Source: Dyella_B sp035277725
GTDB lineage: Bacteria > Pseudomonadota > Gammaproteobacteria > Xanthomonadales > Rhodanobacteraceae
Reading direction: 5' to 3'
Length of the DNA: 64,000 nt
Assembly: GCF_035277725.1 (NCBI RefSeq)
Contig: NZ_DATEJY010000069.1
Span: 1-64,000 of the forward strand
Position numbers and translations under genes: made by a program
Notes under the pieces: generated by a model
Databases searched by the model: none
The model's input: only the letters and a program-made list of their open reading frames with translations
What the model was told of the DNA's origin: nothing
Shown here: positions 51,197 through 60,863 of the stretch, piece by piece
Position numbering within the stretch: position 1 is the first letter of the stretch
Layout: the number at the start of each line of letters is the position of its first letter

Positions 51197-53184
51197 GCGC
51201 TAACCCAACTTACAGCCACCCGTGAGCCATGGATGTGCGCATGGATCAGCCTTTCGGCCAATCCTGAGTACCGCCGCGTTCGCTGCGCCAGCGCATGCTC
51301 GATCGCCGCTTGCGTGCCCACCAGGGTCAACCATCGCCGTGCACGCGTTATTCCGGTGTACAACAATTCCCGCGTCAGCACTGCGGGCGCATCGTCCGGC
51401 AATACCAGCGCGGTATGCTCAAACTCCGACCCCTGCGACTTATGCACCGTCATCGCATAAACCGTTTCTACATCTCCCAAACGTGACGGCAAGACGCAGC
51501 GCACCTGCGCGCCGTCATCTGGTGTGACGGACGATGAGGTCTCGCGCGCCATCGGAAACGCCACATACAAGCGCAGCTCGCCATCGGCGCCTCGCATGCG
51601 CAACGTGATGCCGACGTCGCCATTCATCAGCCCCAAGCTGTAATCGTTGCGCGTCATCATCACCGGCCGGCCTTCGTACCAGCCGCGGTTGGATGCAATC
51701 AGGCCAGCGGCCAACAACATGCTGGCAATATCCCGGTTCAATGATTCGACGCCCGCTGGGCCGCGGCGCACGGCGCACAACACCTGAAAGCGGTTGAAAG
51801 CTTCCAGCACGTCGTGCGCCCACTGCCTATACGCTGTATCGTCGGCGTCCAGAGCTGGGCGCCGCTGTTGCAATCGTTCGAGATAGAACCGGAAGCCTCG
51901 CGGCCCGCTCTCTGTTGACGGAGCGGCCTTCCCGTCGGTCGCCCATGCTGTGTTGCTGCTGGACGCCATCCACGCGATATCGGTCGATGGCGAGTTGAGT
52001 AAGGTTTCAACCGTTGCCGCATCGCCTACGTTCACCGCAGCAGCGAGTTGCCCAATACCGCTGGCGACATCAAAGCGATGGCTGCTGCGCAACATGGCGA
52101 TGTGCTGATCGAGCGCCTGCGCATCGTCGCGAACAAATGCCGTGACGTCGTCGCCGCTCGCTGCCAGCAACCATTGTGCGGTGGCGGCGGTATAACAGCC
52201 TTGTTCGGCGCGCCGCCCCAATTCGCCCAGCACCGCGCCGGCTTCCACCGAAGCAAGCTGGTCCTTGTCGCCGATCAGGATCAGGCGTGCCTGCGTAGGC
52301 AATGCATCCAGCACGGCTGCCATCATCTCCAGGTCGATCATGGAGGCTTCATCGATCACCAGCACATCCACGTGCAGCGGATGATGGCTGTCGTGCGCAT
52401 AGCGGCGGCTATCCGGGCGTGCGCCCAGCAGGCGATGCAGGGTTTCCACTTCGCGCGGAATCGCGGCGCGCACGTGATCCGCCACGTCGAGCAAGGCGAT
52501 CTGGCGTGCAATCGATGCATTCAAGCGCGCGGCGGCTTTGCCGGTCGGTGCGGCCAGCCGGATGCGCAACGGCACGTTGTGGCCGCGCAACTGCAGCGTT
52601 TGCAGCAGGCCGAGCAATCGCACCACGGTAGTGGTTTTGCCGGTGCCGGGGCCACCAGTGATCACGCTGAAGGCACCGCGTGCTGCCAAGGCGCACGCGG
52701 CGCGCGGCCATGCCATGGCGCCGTCTGCGGCGGTGGGAAACAAGCGCTGCAACTCCTCGCGCAGCGTTTCCGCGGGCAACATGTTGTCACCAAGCCGCGC
52801 AGCAATACCGGCAGCGACACGGCATTCGTAGTTCCAGTAGCGCCGCAAATACAGTCGGTGACCATCCAGCACTAGCGGCGCTTCGACAGGCAAACCATCG
52901 GCACCTGCCAGCAATGGCGATGCCGGCGCGGACGTGCTGGAGAGCAGCTCAAGCCACGATGCCGGCCATTCCTGTTCCAACGCCAAAGCATCCAGCGCCT
53001 GCAAATCCAGGCATGGATGGCCATCGCCCAATTGCCGGCTTGCCAGTGCTGCCATCAGCAGCAGCGTGTTGTCGGCGTGCGGGTCGCATTCGCCGATAAA
53101 GCGTGCAAAGGCCAGATCCAACGGACGCAAAACGCGCCGCGCCACGGCTTCGGCCAGCATCGCGAGCAGGGCATCACGCGACAT
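51169..53184 (-). CDS. recD: RecBCD exonuclease V, RecD subunit
   Basis: 671 aa; E. coli RecD is 608. 5'-to-3' helicase of the RecBCD double-strand-break repair enzyme. Walker A GGPGTGKTTTVVRLLGLL (about residue 176), Walker B VDVLVIDEASMIDLEMM, motif III IGDKDQLASVEAGAVLGEL, motifs V-VI MTVHKSQGSEFEHTALVLP and LYTGITRARRWL. The last codons (after HIHGSRVA) read through the family E remnant (VSWVS) and then the 218-bp element (ANGTNSSLT), which provides the TAG stop. Start ATG at 53184 overlaps the recB stop by 11 bp. Confidence 0.94.
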   Translation of the reverse strand: MSRDALLAMLAEAVARRVLRPLDLAFARFIGECDPHADNTLLLMAALASRQLGDGHPCLDLQALDALALEQEWPASWLELLSSTSAPASPLLAGADGLPVEAPLVLDGHRLYLRRYWNYECRVAAGIAARLGDNMLPAETLREELQRLFPTAADGAMAWPRAACALAARGAFSVITGGPGTGKTTTVVRLLGLLQTLQLRGHNVPLRIRLAAPTGKAAARLNASIARQIALLDVADHVRAAIPREVETLHRLLGARPDSRRYAHDSHHPLHVDVLVIDEASMIDLEMMAAVLDALPTQARLILIGDKDQLASVEAGAVLGELGRRAEQGCYTAATAQWLLAASGDDVTAFVRDDAQALDQHIAMLRSSHRFDVASGIGQLAAAVNVGDAATVETLLNSPSTDIAWMASSSNTAWATDGKAAPSTESGPRGFRFYLERLQQRRPALDADDTAYRQWAHDVLEAFNRFQVLCAVRRGPAGVESLNRDIASMLLAAGLIASNRGWYEGRPVMMTRNDYSLGLMNGDVGITLRMRGADGELRLYVAFPMARETSSSVTPDDGAQVRCVLPSRLGDVETVYAMTVHKSQGSEFEHTALVLPDDAPAVLTRELLYTGITRARRWLTLVGTQAAIEHALAQRTRRYSGLAERLIHAHIHGSRVAVSWVSANGTNSSLT

Positions 53185-56100
53185 GCGCGGTCGTCTCCTG
53201 CGCAAACAGGCGATCCATCGCATCGATCAATGCAAACGGCAACCGCTCGGTATGCATGCCATGGCCGGCCTGATCCACGCCGCGAAGATACAGATACAGC
53301 ACCCCGCCGACGTGCTGCTCGTACCGATAACCAGGCAACCGCGCACGCAGCAGGCGATGCAGGGCCAGCGTGTAGATGGCGTACTGCAGGTCGTAGCGTG
53401 ATTGCAGGGTCGCGTCGCGCATGGCAGCGGTGTCGTAGGCCGCGGTGCTATCGCCCAGCCAATTGGATTTGTAATCGATCACGTAATAGCGGCCCTGCTG
53501 TTCGACGATCAAGTCGATAAAGCCTTTGAGCATGCCGTTGACGCGATTAGGCGGCAACGTGGGGCGCGGCATGCCGCCGAGCGTGTGGCGGGTGACCAGT
53601 TGATCCAACTGCTGCGTATCCACGCGATGGGCTTCGAACCAGAATTCCAGCTCGGCTTGATAGCGTTTGCGGTCCGCGAGCTGCGCCAGCGTCAGCGTAT
53701 GGCCATCCGGGAATGCCAGCGATGTATGCAGCAACGCAGGCAACCATTGGCTCAACGGCGCGATCCACGCCTGCCAGCCACGTCGCTGGCAGCGGCGTGC
53801 GATCTGCTGTTCCAACTCGGCGGTGTGGCTGGCGACGGTGGCGAAGCCGGTCTCGGCAATCCATTCCAATAGATCATGCAGGAACGTGCCGGCGTCCGCG
53901 CCGCGCGGAAAGGCGTGCATGCCGTAGTCGACGGCTGGCGCGGTCCATTCCACCGTTTCGCGCACGGCTTCCGCCAGCACGTCCTGCGTGGCGGTGTCCG
54001 GTGCGGCCTGCCGCATGGCTTCGCCGTCGCCATGCGTCAGCGCGCTGTAGCTGGATATCCACCATGGTTCGGGCGGTGGCAAGGTATAGACACGCGCTTG
54101 TCGTTCGCTGCGCGGGCGAAGCAGCGGCCGATAGACGCGCAGGCCTGGGGCATCCTCTGCAACGTGCACCTCGATATCGTGCAAACCATCGCGCAGCGCT
54201 TCCAGGCGTGCGAGCAGATCGAGCGGCTCGATCGCTTGCTCGCCACCGGAAAGCACATAGCCGAAGGCGGATCGATGCAACAAAGGCTTGTTGCGATCGG
54301 CCACGCAGGCCACGCCCAGCCAGCACGCATGTTCGGCACGCGTCAATGCCACATAGAACAGGCGCAGGTCTTCCTGCAGACGCTCGCGCTCCATGCGCTG
54401 CTGGGCAAGCGCATCGGGCTGCAAATCGATCCAGGTCTTGCCGGCATCGTCGTGCCAGGGTTGTACGCTGCCGCGTGGCGCATCCTGGAAGCGGCTGACG
54501 AAGGGCAGCATCACGATCGGATACTGCAAGCCTTTGGACTTGTGAATGGTGATGACTTTCACCAGATCGGCTTCGCTCTCCAGGCGCACCACGTGTTCTT
54601 CGCCGGTTTCCGCGTCGCCTTCGCAGGCGCGCGTGATCTGCGAGGCGAGATGGCGGATCAGCGCGTATTCGCCATCGAGATTGGCCGCCGCGTGTTGCAG
54701 CAGTTCGGCCAAGTGCTGCAGGTTGGTCAATGCGCGTTCGCCGTTGCCTTGAGCGAGCAGGCGTGCAGGCAGGTCGAAGGTGTGCAGCAGGTTATGCAGC
54801 ATGGCCAACACACCGTGTCGTTGCCAAAGGCTTTGCAGTTCGCGGAAGCGCTCGCCGCACCATTCCCAGTGGGCTTCATCATGATTGAGGCGATCGAGTT
54901 CTTCCAGGCTGCGCTGCATCGTGGTGCTGGCGAGCGCAGCGCGCATGGCACGATCCGAAGCCGGCATGGCGCAGGCTCGCAGCCACAACAACACGTCCGG
55001 TGCCTGCTCAGTGGCATACACCGAATCGTTTTCCGATAGATAAACACTATGCACACCGCGTTGGCGTAGGGCGGTGCGAATGCACACAGCTTCGCGTCTG
55101 CTGCGCACCAACACGGCGATATCGCGTGGACGCAACGCGGTATGCGCACCGTGTTCGTCTACGAAGCCGCAACGCCCGGTTTGTGCAGCCTCCAGCAAGT
55201 CCACGATATGCGCCGCCGCGTAGGCAGCAGCCGTTTCCACGTACACGCCAACACCAAGCGGCTTATCGCCGGGAAAAACGTCCATGCGGATCGCGGCAAT
55301 TGGCTGGCTATCGTAACGAAGGCTGCGCTTGCTGCCGGCAGCACCTATGGGGTGGAACGGCAGTCCATGTGCGCCACGACCAAATGCAAACGCACCTTGT
55401 TGCCATTGATCGGCGTACTGAAAGACACGATTGACCGCTGCCACCAATGGCGAGGTGGAACGGTAATTGGTGGCTAACGTCCAGGTGGGCGATTGTGCCA
55501 GCTTGCGCGCGGCGAGATAGGTTTGGATGTCCGCGCCGCGAAACGCGTAGATGGCCTGCTTGGGGTCGCCAATCAGCAGCAGGCCGGTATCGGGCCGATC
55601 CGCATAGATGCGCTGGAAGATCTGCCATTGCAGCGGATCGGTATCCTGGAATTCATCGATCAAGGCCACCGGATATTGCGTGGCGATGGTATCGGCGAAT
55701 TGGCTGCCATGCGGGCCGTGCAACGCGGCATCAAGCTGGCGCAGCATGTCGTCGAAACCGGGTTTGGCCTGGCGTTCGCGAATCTGATCGATGCGCGTGG
55801 TGATCCATGGCAGCGCGTGTGAAAGCAGCAAAGGCTCCAGCGGCGGTTCGGCATTGAGGGTGTCGACCAGGTTCTGGATGGCGGTAAACACCGGATGCAC
55901 AGGTGGTGGATTGCCTTTGCTGACCGAACCATCGAGCTTGGCCTGGGTATGGCGCTCCAGCGTCGCCGGATCGATCTCGGCACCATGCGCCCATTCGTGC
56001 AAGGCAGGCAGTTCACGTTCCACGGTCTTGGGCTGGAAGATATTGTTCTTCAGTGCTTTGGTCTGCACCGCCGTGCGAAGCAAGCTTTCGATCGCTTCCG

Positions 56101-56827
56101 CATCGCTTTGCCACAGGTCGCGAGCAGCCTGTTCCGCCTGCCGGCGCGGGGCCTGATGCTGGCGCAGCGCTTCTGGCAGATCGCCAACCTCTGGCAATGG
56201 ACGGCCTTGCATGCGTATGCGCTGCAGCGGCAGTTTCAGCAACGGACGCAGGGCGCGTTGCAAGGCTTGCGGGCTGCGCCATTGCTTGGCGATGCAGGCG
56301 GCTTCGGCTTCATCGAGCGGCGCATAGAAGCGGCGCCAATAATCGCGCACGGCTTCGGCGAGGCGCGCGTTTTCATCCGCTATATCCTCGGCTGCCTCGC
56401 TGCCTTCGAACGCATGCTGCGCGAGCATGCGCTGACTCCAGCCGTGGATGGTGTAGATGGCAGCTTCGTCCATCCATTGAGCGGCCAGATCCAGCTGGCG
56501 CGCTGCGGCAGCGCGATCATCGGTATTTGAATATTCGTCGATCAACCGTTGCAGAAATTCGTCCGGCTGCTGTTGTCCCCGAAAGGCTGCTGCCGCGGTG
56601 GCGAGACGTTCGCGGATGCGTTCGCGCAATTCCGCGGTAGCGGCGCGAGTGAAGGTCACCACCAAAATCTGCGCCGGCAGCTGCGCCGGCTGGCTGCCAT
56701 GGCCCAGCACCAATCGCAGATACAGCGCGGCCAGCGTCCAGGTTTTGCCGGTGCCTGCGCTGGCTTCGATCAGGCGAATGCCTTGCAGGGGCAGGTGCAG
56801 CGGATCGAGCGGCGCCATCTCGTTCAT
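53174..56827 (-). CDS. recB: RecBCD exonuclease V, RecB subunit
   Basis: 1217 aa, helicase-nuclease. Helicase part (about 1-900): Walker A IEASAGTGKTWTLAALYLRL near residue 20, VVTFTRAATAELRERIRERL, Walker B ALIDEFQDTDPLQWQIFQRI, and KVITIHKSKGLQYPIVMLPF. C-terminal RecB nuclease domain (about 950-1217) with GFIDLIVEQQGRYYVIDYKS: the D and DYK residues bind Mg. It loads RecA after Chi recognition in E. coli. The ATG at 56827 overlaps the recC stop (ATGA), so synthesis is coupled. Confidence 0.95.
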   Translation of the reverse strand: MNEMAPLDPLHLPLQGIRLIEASAGTGKTWTLAALYLRLVLGHGSQPAQLPAQILVVTFTRAATAELRERIRERLATAAAAFRGQQQPDEFLQRLIDEYSNTDDRAAAARQLDLAAQWMDEAAIYTIHGWSQRMLAQHAFEGSEAAEDIADENARLAEAVRDYWRRFYAPLDEAEAACIAKQWRSPQALQRALRPLLKLPLQRIRMQGRPLPEVGDLPEALRQHQAPRRQAEQAARDLWQSDAEAIESLLRTAVQTKALKNNIFQPKTVERELPALHEWAHGAEIDPATLERHTQAKLDGSVSKGNPPPVHPVFTAIQNLVDTLNAEPPLEPLLLSHALPWITTRIDQIRERQAKPGFDDMLRQLDAALHGPHGSQFADTIATQYPVALIDEFQDTDPLQWQIFQRIYADRPDTGLLLIGDPKQAIYAFRGADIQTYLAARKLAQSPTWTLATNYRSTSPLVAAVNRVFQYADQWQQGAFAFGRGAHGLPFHPIGAAGSKRSLRYDSQPIAAIRMDVFPGDKPLGVGVYVETAAAYAAAHIVDLLEAAQTGRCGFVDEHGAHTALRPRDIAVLVRSRREAVCIRTALRQRGVHSVYLSENDSVYATEQAPDVLLWLRACAMPASDRAMRAALASTTMQRSLEELDRLNHDEAHWEWCGERFRELQSLWQRHGVLAMLHNLLHTFDLPARLLAQGNGERALTNLQHLAELLQHAAANLDGEYALIRHLASQITRACEGDAETGEEHVVRLESEADLVKVITIHKSKGLQYPIVMLPFVSRFQDAPRGSVQPWHDDAGKTWIDLQPDALAQQRMERERLQEDLRLFYVALTRAEHACWLGVACVADRNKPLLHRSAFGYVLSGGEQAIEPLDLLARLEALRDGLHDIEVHVAEDAPGLRVYRPLLRPRSERQARVYTLPPPEPWWISSYSALTHGDGEAMRQAAPDTATQDVLAEAVRETVEWTAPAVDYGMHAFPRGADAGTFLHDLLEWIAETGFATVASHTAELEQQIARRCQRRGWQAWIAPLSQWLPALLHTSLAFPDGHTLTLAQLADRKRYQAELEFWFEAHRVDTQQLDQLVTRHTLGGMPRPTLPPNRVNGMLKGFIDLIVEQQGRYYVIDYKSNWLGDSTAAYDTAAMRDATLQSRYDLQYAIYTLALHRLLRARLPGYRYEQHVGGVLYLYLRGVDQAGHGMHTERLPFALIDAMDRLFAQETTAHVA

Positions 56828-59800
56828 GCGTCGCCCTCCGCGCTGGCGGCATCCAGCAGCGGACGATACAACGCCAGCCAATGTTCGAAGCCATCGGCAT
56901 GCAGCGTTGAAAAACTGCGCCACGTGCGTGCCAGACTAGGTTCGCGGTTCACTTCGCCGGACGGCGCACCCGGCGCATCGCTGCCTTCGTAGCAAAGCCG
57001 CGCGGCGTCGGCGGGGATCTTTTCGTTGCGCTCTGCCAGCAGCCATGCATAAGCGGTGAGCCGTGCAATGGGCAGCGGTTTTTGCATGCCTTCTTGCCAG
57101 CTATCCAATAAAGCATTCAGTAGCACGGAGGCTTCGTGGCGGTCGAGCGCCTTCACTACCACGGTCGCGTCCGGTGCCAGGAAGCGGCTGGCCATGGCGA
57201 CACCATTCGCATTGGCCAGCAACTGCAATACCCATGGTTGCAACAACTTGTCATAGCGAATGGTCTTGCCTTGGCAAAGCTGGCCGGCCATCGGCAACAA
57301 GCGTACGAGGTTGTCGTCATCGCCGGTGCGCAGATCATCAAGCCAGCCTTCGACAACGAGTTCACCGTGTTGATGACGTAATTCCTGCGCGGGCGCACGC
57401 GAGTGCCAATGCGCCAGCGAGGCTTGCCAGCGGCGCAGAATCCGATGCACGTCGTCGCCGATATCCTCTACCGCCAGTGCGCCGAAGCCACCCGTGGGTA
57501 CCACACCTTGTTGCCGCAGGCGTGACGCGGCATGGAGCAACGCAGGCTCGGCATTCGCGTCGTCCGCGTTCAATGCGCACTGCAGCAGTGTTTGCGTGGC
57601 GGCGTGATTTTCCAGGCCATCCAACGCGAACGGTTCGTTATCGTCCATGCCGGTGTCGATATCCTCGAAACGCACCTTCAGCCGTTCGCTGTAGAAGCAT
57701 GCCGCTGGCCGGGCGAGAAAGCGTTGCAGCGTGCGGATGTCCAACACGGATTCCGTCTGCCATGGTGACAGCAGCGTGGGTTCGCTATGCGTTTTGGCGC
57801 GACGCGCCTGTGCCCACTCTGCGGCATAGGTAAAAAGCGGCGAAGCGGTATCGAAGTAGCGTTCGCTGAAGGCCTGCAAGGGATATTCGGTGGTGATGGC
57901 ATCCAGCAGCTGCTGGTCGTGCGCGGCATTGTTCTCCGGCAAGCGCCAGCCGGCAGCAAGATAATCGCGCAGTTGGCCTACCAGCACCGACGGCGGCAAC
58001 TCGCTGTTGTCGCGCACACTGTGGCCCACCCAGCTGATGTGCAGCACATCGCGCGCGGACAGCAGGGCTTCCAGGAACAGATAGCGATCATCCTCGCGGC
58101 GCGAACGGTCGCCAGGCCGGTGCTGGCTGGCCATCGCCATCAGGTCGAAGTCGGGCGGTGAAATACGGCGCGGGTAATCGCCGTCGTTCATGCCCAGCAG
58201 GCAGACCACGCGGAAAGGAATGGCGCGCATCGGCAGCAAGGTGCCGAAGTTCACCGCGCCACCCATGAAGCGTTGCGAAAGATGGTGCTGATCGATCGCC
58301 TGCAACCAATCCTCGGCCACAATGGCAAGGGGAATGGTTTGCGTAAAGCTCGCTTCCTGGCAGGCATCCAGCCAATTGTCGAGCGCATCTTCCAGGCGGC
58401 CGATACGCATGGTGTCGTTTTCGTCACCGTGCGTGTCGAAGCAGTCGCGCAGCAGGCTGCGCAATCGTTCACTCCATTGCATCGGCGTAGCCGGCGAAGC
58501 GAACAGTTGCCAATAGCGTTCCAGCGTTTCCAGCAATTGGCTTAAGGGACCGATCAACTCGGCATCCAAGCCACCGATGTCCGCATAGGGCGCGATCTGG
58601 TTGAGCGAAGGGCCGTCACCCGTCGCATAGCCCAGTAGCATGCGGCGCAGGCCGAAGCGCCAGCTGTTCTGCTCGTCCGGGGGCAGGCCAAAGGCTTGCT
58701 TCTGTTTGCCATTGAGGCCCCAGCGGATGCCGGATTCGGTAATCCAGCGGCGCAGGGTCGGCAGTTCGTCTTCGCTGATGCCGAAACGGCGGCGCAGCGA
58801 AGGCACGTCGAGCAAGTCCAGCACGTCGCTGGCGGTAAAGCGCGATTCGGTCAGCGTGAGCAGCCGCTCCAATGCGGTGATCAATGGCGAGGTGTTGCGG
58901 CCTGACTGGTCGGCGACGTGATGGGGCAGGTAGCGCGGATCGTCGTTGGCGATGCGCCCGAACACGGCTTGCACGTGCGGGGCATATGTGCGGATGTCCG
59001 GCACCATTACCATCACGTCGCGCGGCGATAGCGGCGCGCCTTGGCGCGCGGCTTGCTCGAACAACGCAAGCAGTTGGTCGTGCACAATCTCCACCTCGCG
59101 CTGCGGGCTGTGCGCGACGTGGAAATGCAGCGAGTGGGTATCGGGCAGCGGTTTGCGCAACGCGGGACTGGCCGGGGCGGGTTCCAGTTCCAATACGGCT
59201 TGCTGTACTTGATGCAGCAAGGAATCGCTGCCGTACTCGCGGAACAGATCGATGCTGCGCTTGATGGAAGTGAACTGCGCGCGATAGCGCTCCGGTTGAT
59301 CGAATGCGTCGAGTTGACGAATGAAGTCACGCCCTTGCTTGCCCCATGCTGCCAGCAAGGGATTTGCGTGCAGATGCAGGTCTTCGAAGCGCGGCTCCGG
59401 TGGCAGGCCGGGTTTGTTGGCGTGGCGGCGATGCTCGGCAAGCAGCAGCTCACGATCCTCGATGATGTCGGCCCAATAGTGCCGGCACGGATTGGTGACC
59501 AGCAGCAGCACTTGGCTGTAGCGCCCGAGCGCTGTCAGCGCTTCCAGCACCTGCGGCGGCAGCGAGGTGATGCCGAACACCACGATGCGCCGCGGTAGCG
59601 TCTCCGGCCGCACCGGGGAGGACTGCATTTGCTGTATGAAGCGCCGATGCACGCCCGCGCGATGACTGTCGCGCTGCTCGGCTGGAACGTCATCCAGCAG
59701 CAACCGCCACAGCCGGGGTTGCCAACGCTGCGCCGCCGGCAAGTCTTTCACCCGGTTGCGCACGCTGTCGCGCAATACGTCGTTGCGGTGTTCCCAATCT

Positions 59801-60303
59801 TCCAGCCAATCGGCGCGGAACACCTGGTATTGATCGAAAAGATCGGCTACTTGCATGGCCAGTCGGTACAGCCGCCGCCAATCGCCAGCGTCGCCAAGCA
59901 AGGCGCGCAAGGATGCGAAAGCCGGTTCAGCCACGCAGGACGGCAGCAAGCGCAGCAGGCGCCATACCAGGCGCGACTTGTCGAACGGCGAGGTGGCCGG
60001 CACGGCGGCTTCGCCCAGCACGGCGCGATACACCGTCCACAGGAACCGGCCCGGCAATTGCATGTCGATCGCGGCGCTGATACCTAAGCCGCCGGCCGCT
60101 ACCGGACGCGCCAGCGCCAGTTTCAGCCATTGGGCGATGCCGTTGCTCTGCACCAGCATCAACTCGTTTTCCAGCGGTTGCAGCGGTGTGCGCTGCAGCC
60201 ACGCTGCGAGCAGATCGCGCAGATCCTCCTGGCGATTGCCGTGGATCACCATCAGCCCGGGTTCGACGAAGGGAAGGTGAGGCTGTTGCTCGGATGCACT
60301 CAC
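56824..60303 (-). CDS. recC: RecBCD exonuclease V, RecC subunit
   Basis: 1159 aa; E. coli RecC is 1122. Inactivated helicase-like subunit that holds the complex and reads Chi. Typical opening LMVIHGNRQEDLRDLLAAWL and LMLVQSNGIAQWLKLALARP, then RFLWTVYRAVLGEA, PPQVLEALTALGRYSQVLLL, AIPFRVVCLLGMNDGDYPRR and SLARTWRSFSTL near the end. No intact Walker A, as expected. First gene of the recC-recB-recD operon, which is coupled throughout. Chi sequences for this lineage are unknown to me. Confidence 0.94.
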   Translation of the reverse strand: MSASEQQPHLPFVEPGLMVIHGNRQEDLRDLLAAWLQRTPLQPLENELMLVQSNGIAQWLKLALARPVAAGGLGISAAIDMQLPGRFLWTVYRAVLGEAAVPATSPFDKSRLVWRLLRLLPSCVAEPAFASLRALLGDAGDWRRLYRLAMQVADLFDQYQVFRADWLEDWEHRNDVLRDSVRNRVKDLPAAQRWQPRLWRLLLDDVPAEQRDSHRAGVHRRFIQQMQSSPVRPETLPRRIVVFGITSLPPQVLEALTALGRYSQVLLLVTNPCRHYWADIIEDRELLLAEHRRHANKPGLPPEPRFEDLHLHANPLLAAWGKQGRDFIRQLDAFDQPERYRAQFTSIKRSIDLFREYGSDSLLHQVQQAVLELEPAPASPALRKPLPDTHSLHFHVAHSPQREVEIVHDQLLALFEQAARQGAPLSPRDVMVMVPDIRTYAPHVQAVFGRIANDDPRYLPHHVADQSGRNTSPLITALERLLTLTESRFTASDVLDLLDVPSLRRRFGISEDELPTLRRWITESGIRWGLNGKQKQAFGLPPDEQNSWRFGLRRMLLGYATGDGPSLNQIAPYADIGGLDAELIGPLSQLLETLERYWQLFASPATPMQWSERLRSLLRDCFDTHGDENDTMRIGRLEDALDNWLDACQEASFTQTIPLAIVAEDWLQAIDQHHLSQRFMGGAVNFGTLLPMRAIPFRVVCLLGMNDGDYPRRISPPDFDLMAMASQHRPGDRSRREDDRYLFLEALLSARDVLHISWVGHSVRDNSELPPSVLVGQLRDYLAAGWRLPENNAAHDQQLLDAITTEYPLQAFSERYFDTASPLFTYAAEWAQARRAKTHSEPTLLSPWQTESVLDIRTLQRFLARPAACFYSERLKVRFEDIDTGMDDNEPFALDGLENHAATQTLLQCALNADDANAEPALLHAASRLRQQGVVPTGGFGALAVEDIGDDVHRILRRWQASLAHWHSRAPAQELRHQHGELVVEGWLDDLRTGDDDNLVRLLPMAGQLCQGKTIRYDKLLQPWVLQLLANANGVAMASRFLAPDATVVVKALDRHEASVLLNALLDSWQEGMQKPLPIARLTAYAWLLAERNEKIPADAARLCYEGSDAPGAPSGEVNREPSLARTWRSFSTLHADGFEHWLALYRPLLDAASAEGDA

Positions 60304-60863
60304 GATGGGTTGCGCTTCCTTGTTGTGACGTTACTTGAAGACGGCTTTACCTTGAGGTCGCGCGGCTTGCGGTCACCCGGCGTGGCGATGGGGCGTGTGC
60401 CGAGGGATTTTAGCGTCAATTACCTTCCTGATTAGCATCATGCCTCGGCCTTCCTATCTCGTCGTCCCGGCGAAGGCCGGAGCCCAGCGTCTCCCGCTTT
60501 AAAGTCGCCAGGCCCCGGCTTTCGCCGGGGCGACGAGTCTCTTGCAAGATTCGCAGTACGTTCCAGCTGAGACACGACGCCAACCAGGACTACCTTTGTC
60601 CGCTTCTGTTCGGCTGGACTGAAGCGAATCGTTGGCACGATGCGATTGGGTAAGGCTGAACATCCGATCTTGCTTCGATCCCCGTGATATGCCTCGCAAA
60701 AAAACAAAGGCGATCCGCGCATTGTCCTGCGTGACAACGATTCGCCACGCGGAAGGCACACCGCTTCACCACGGTTTCACATCTGCAATCGAATGATCGC
60801 TCCGCGTTTGGACGTCCAGCCGACGCCTTTTGGGGAGCCGGTCATACATAAGCGGGGTGATCG
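60304..60863. other. Intergenic region between recC and the MASE1 sensor gene
   Basis: 560 bases, divergent. Holds a family D repeat (60460-60535) and presumably two promoters. Short open frames on the leftward strand across 60438-60772 owe part of their length to the repeat and show no domain-like sequence. The 60540-60790 stretch has no recognised feature. Confidence 0.5.
60460..60535. repeat. Family D palindromic repeat
   Basis: CGTCGTCCCGGCGAAGGCCG then GAGCCCAGCG on the left; CCCCGGCTTTCGCCGGGGC then GACG on the right. Best-preserved D copy. It lies between two 5' ends, unlike most repeats in the window. Confidence 0.88.
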
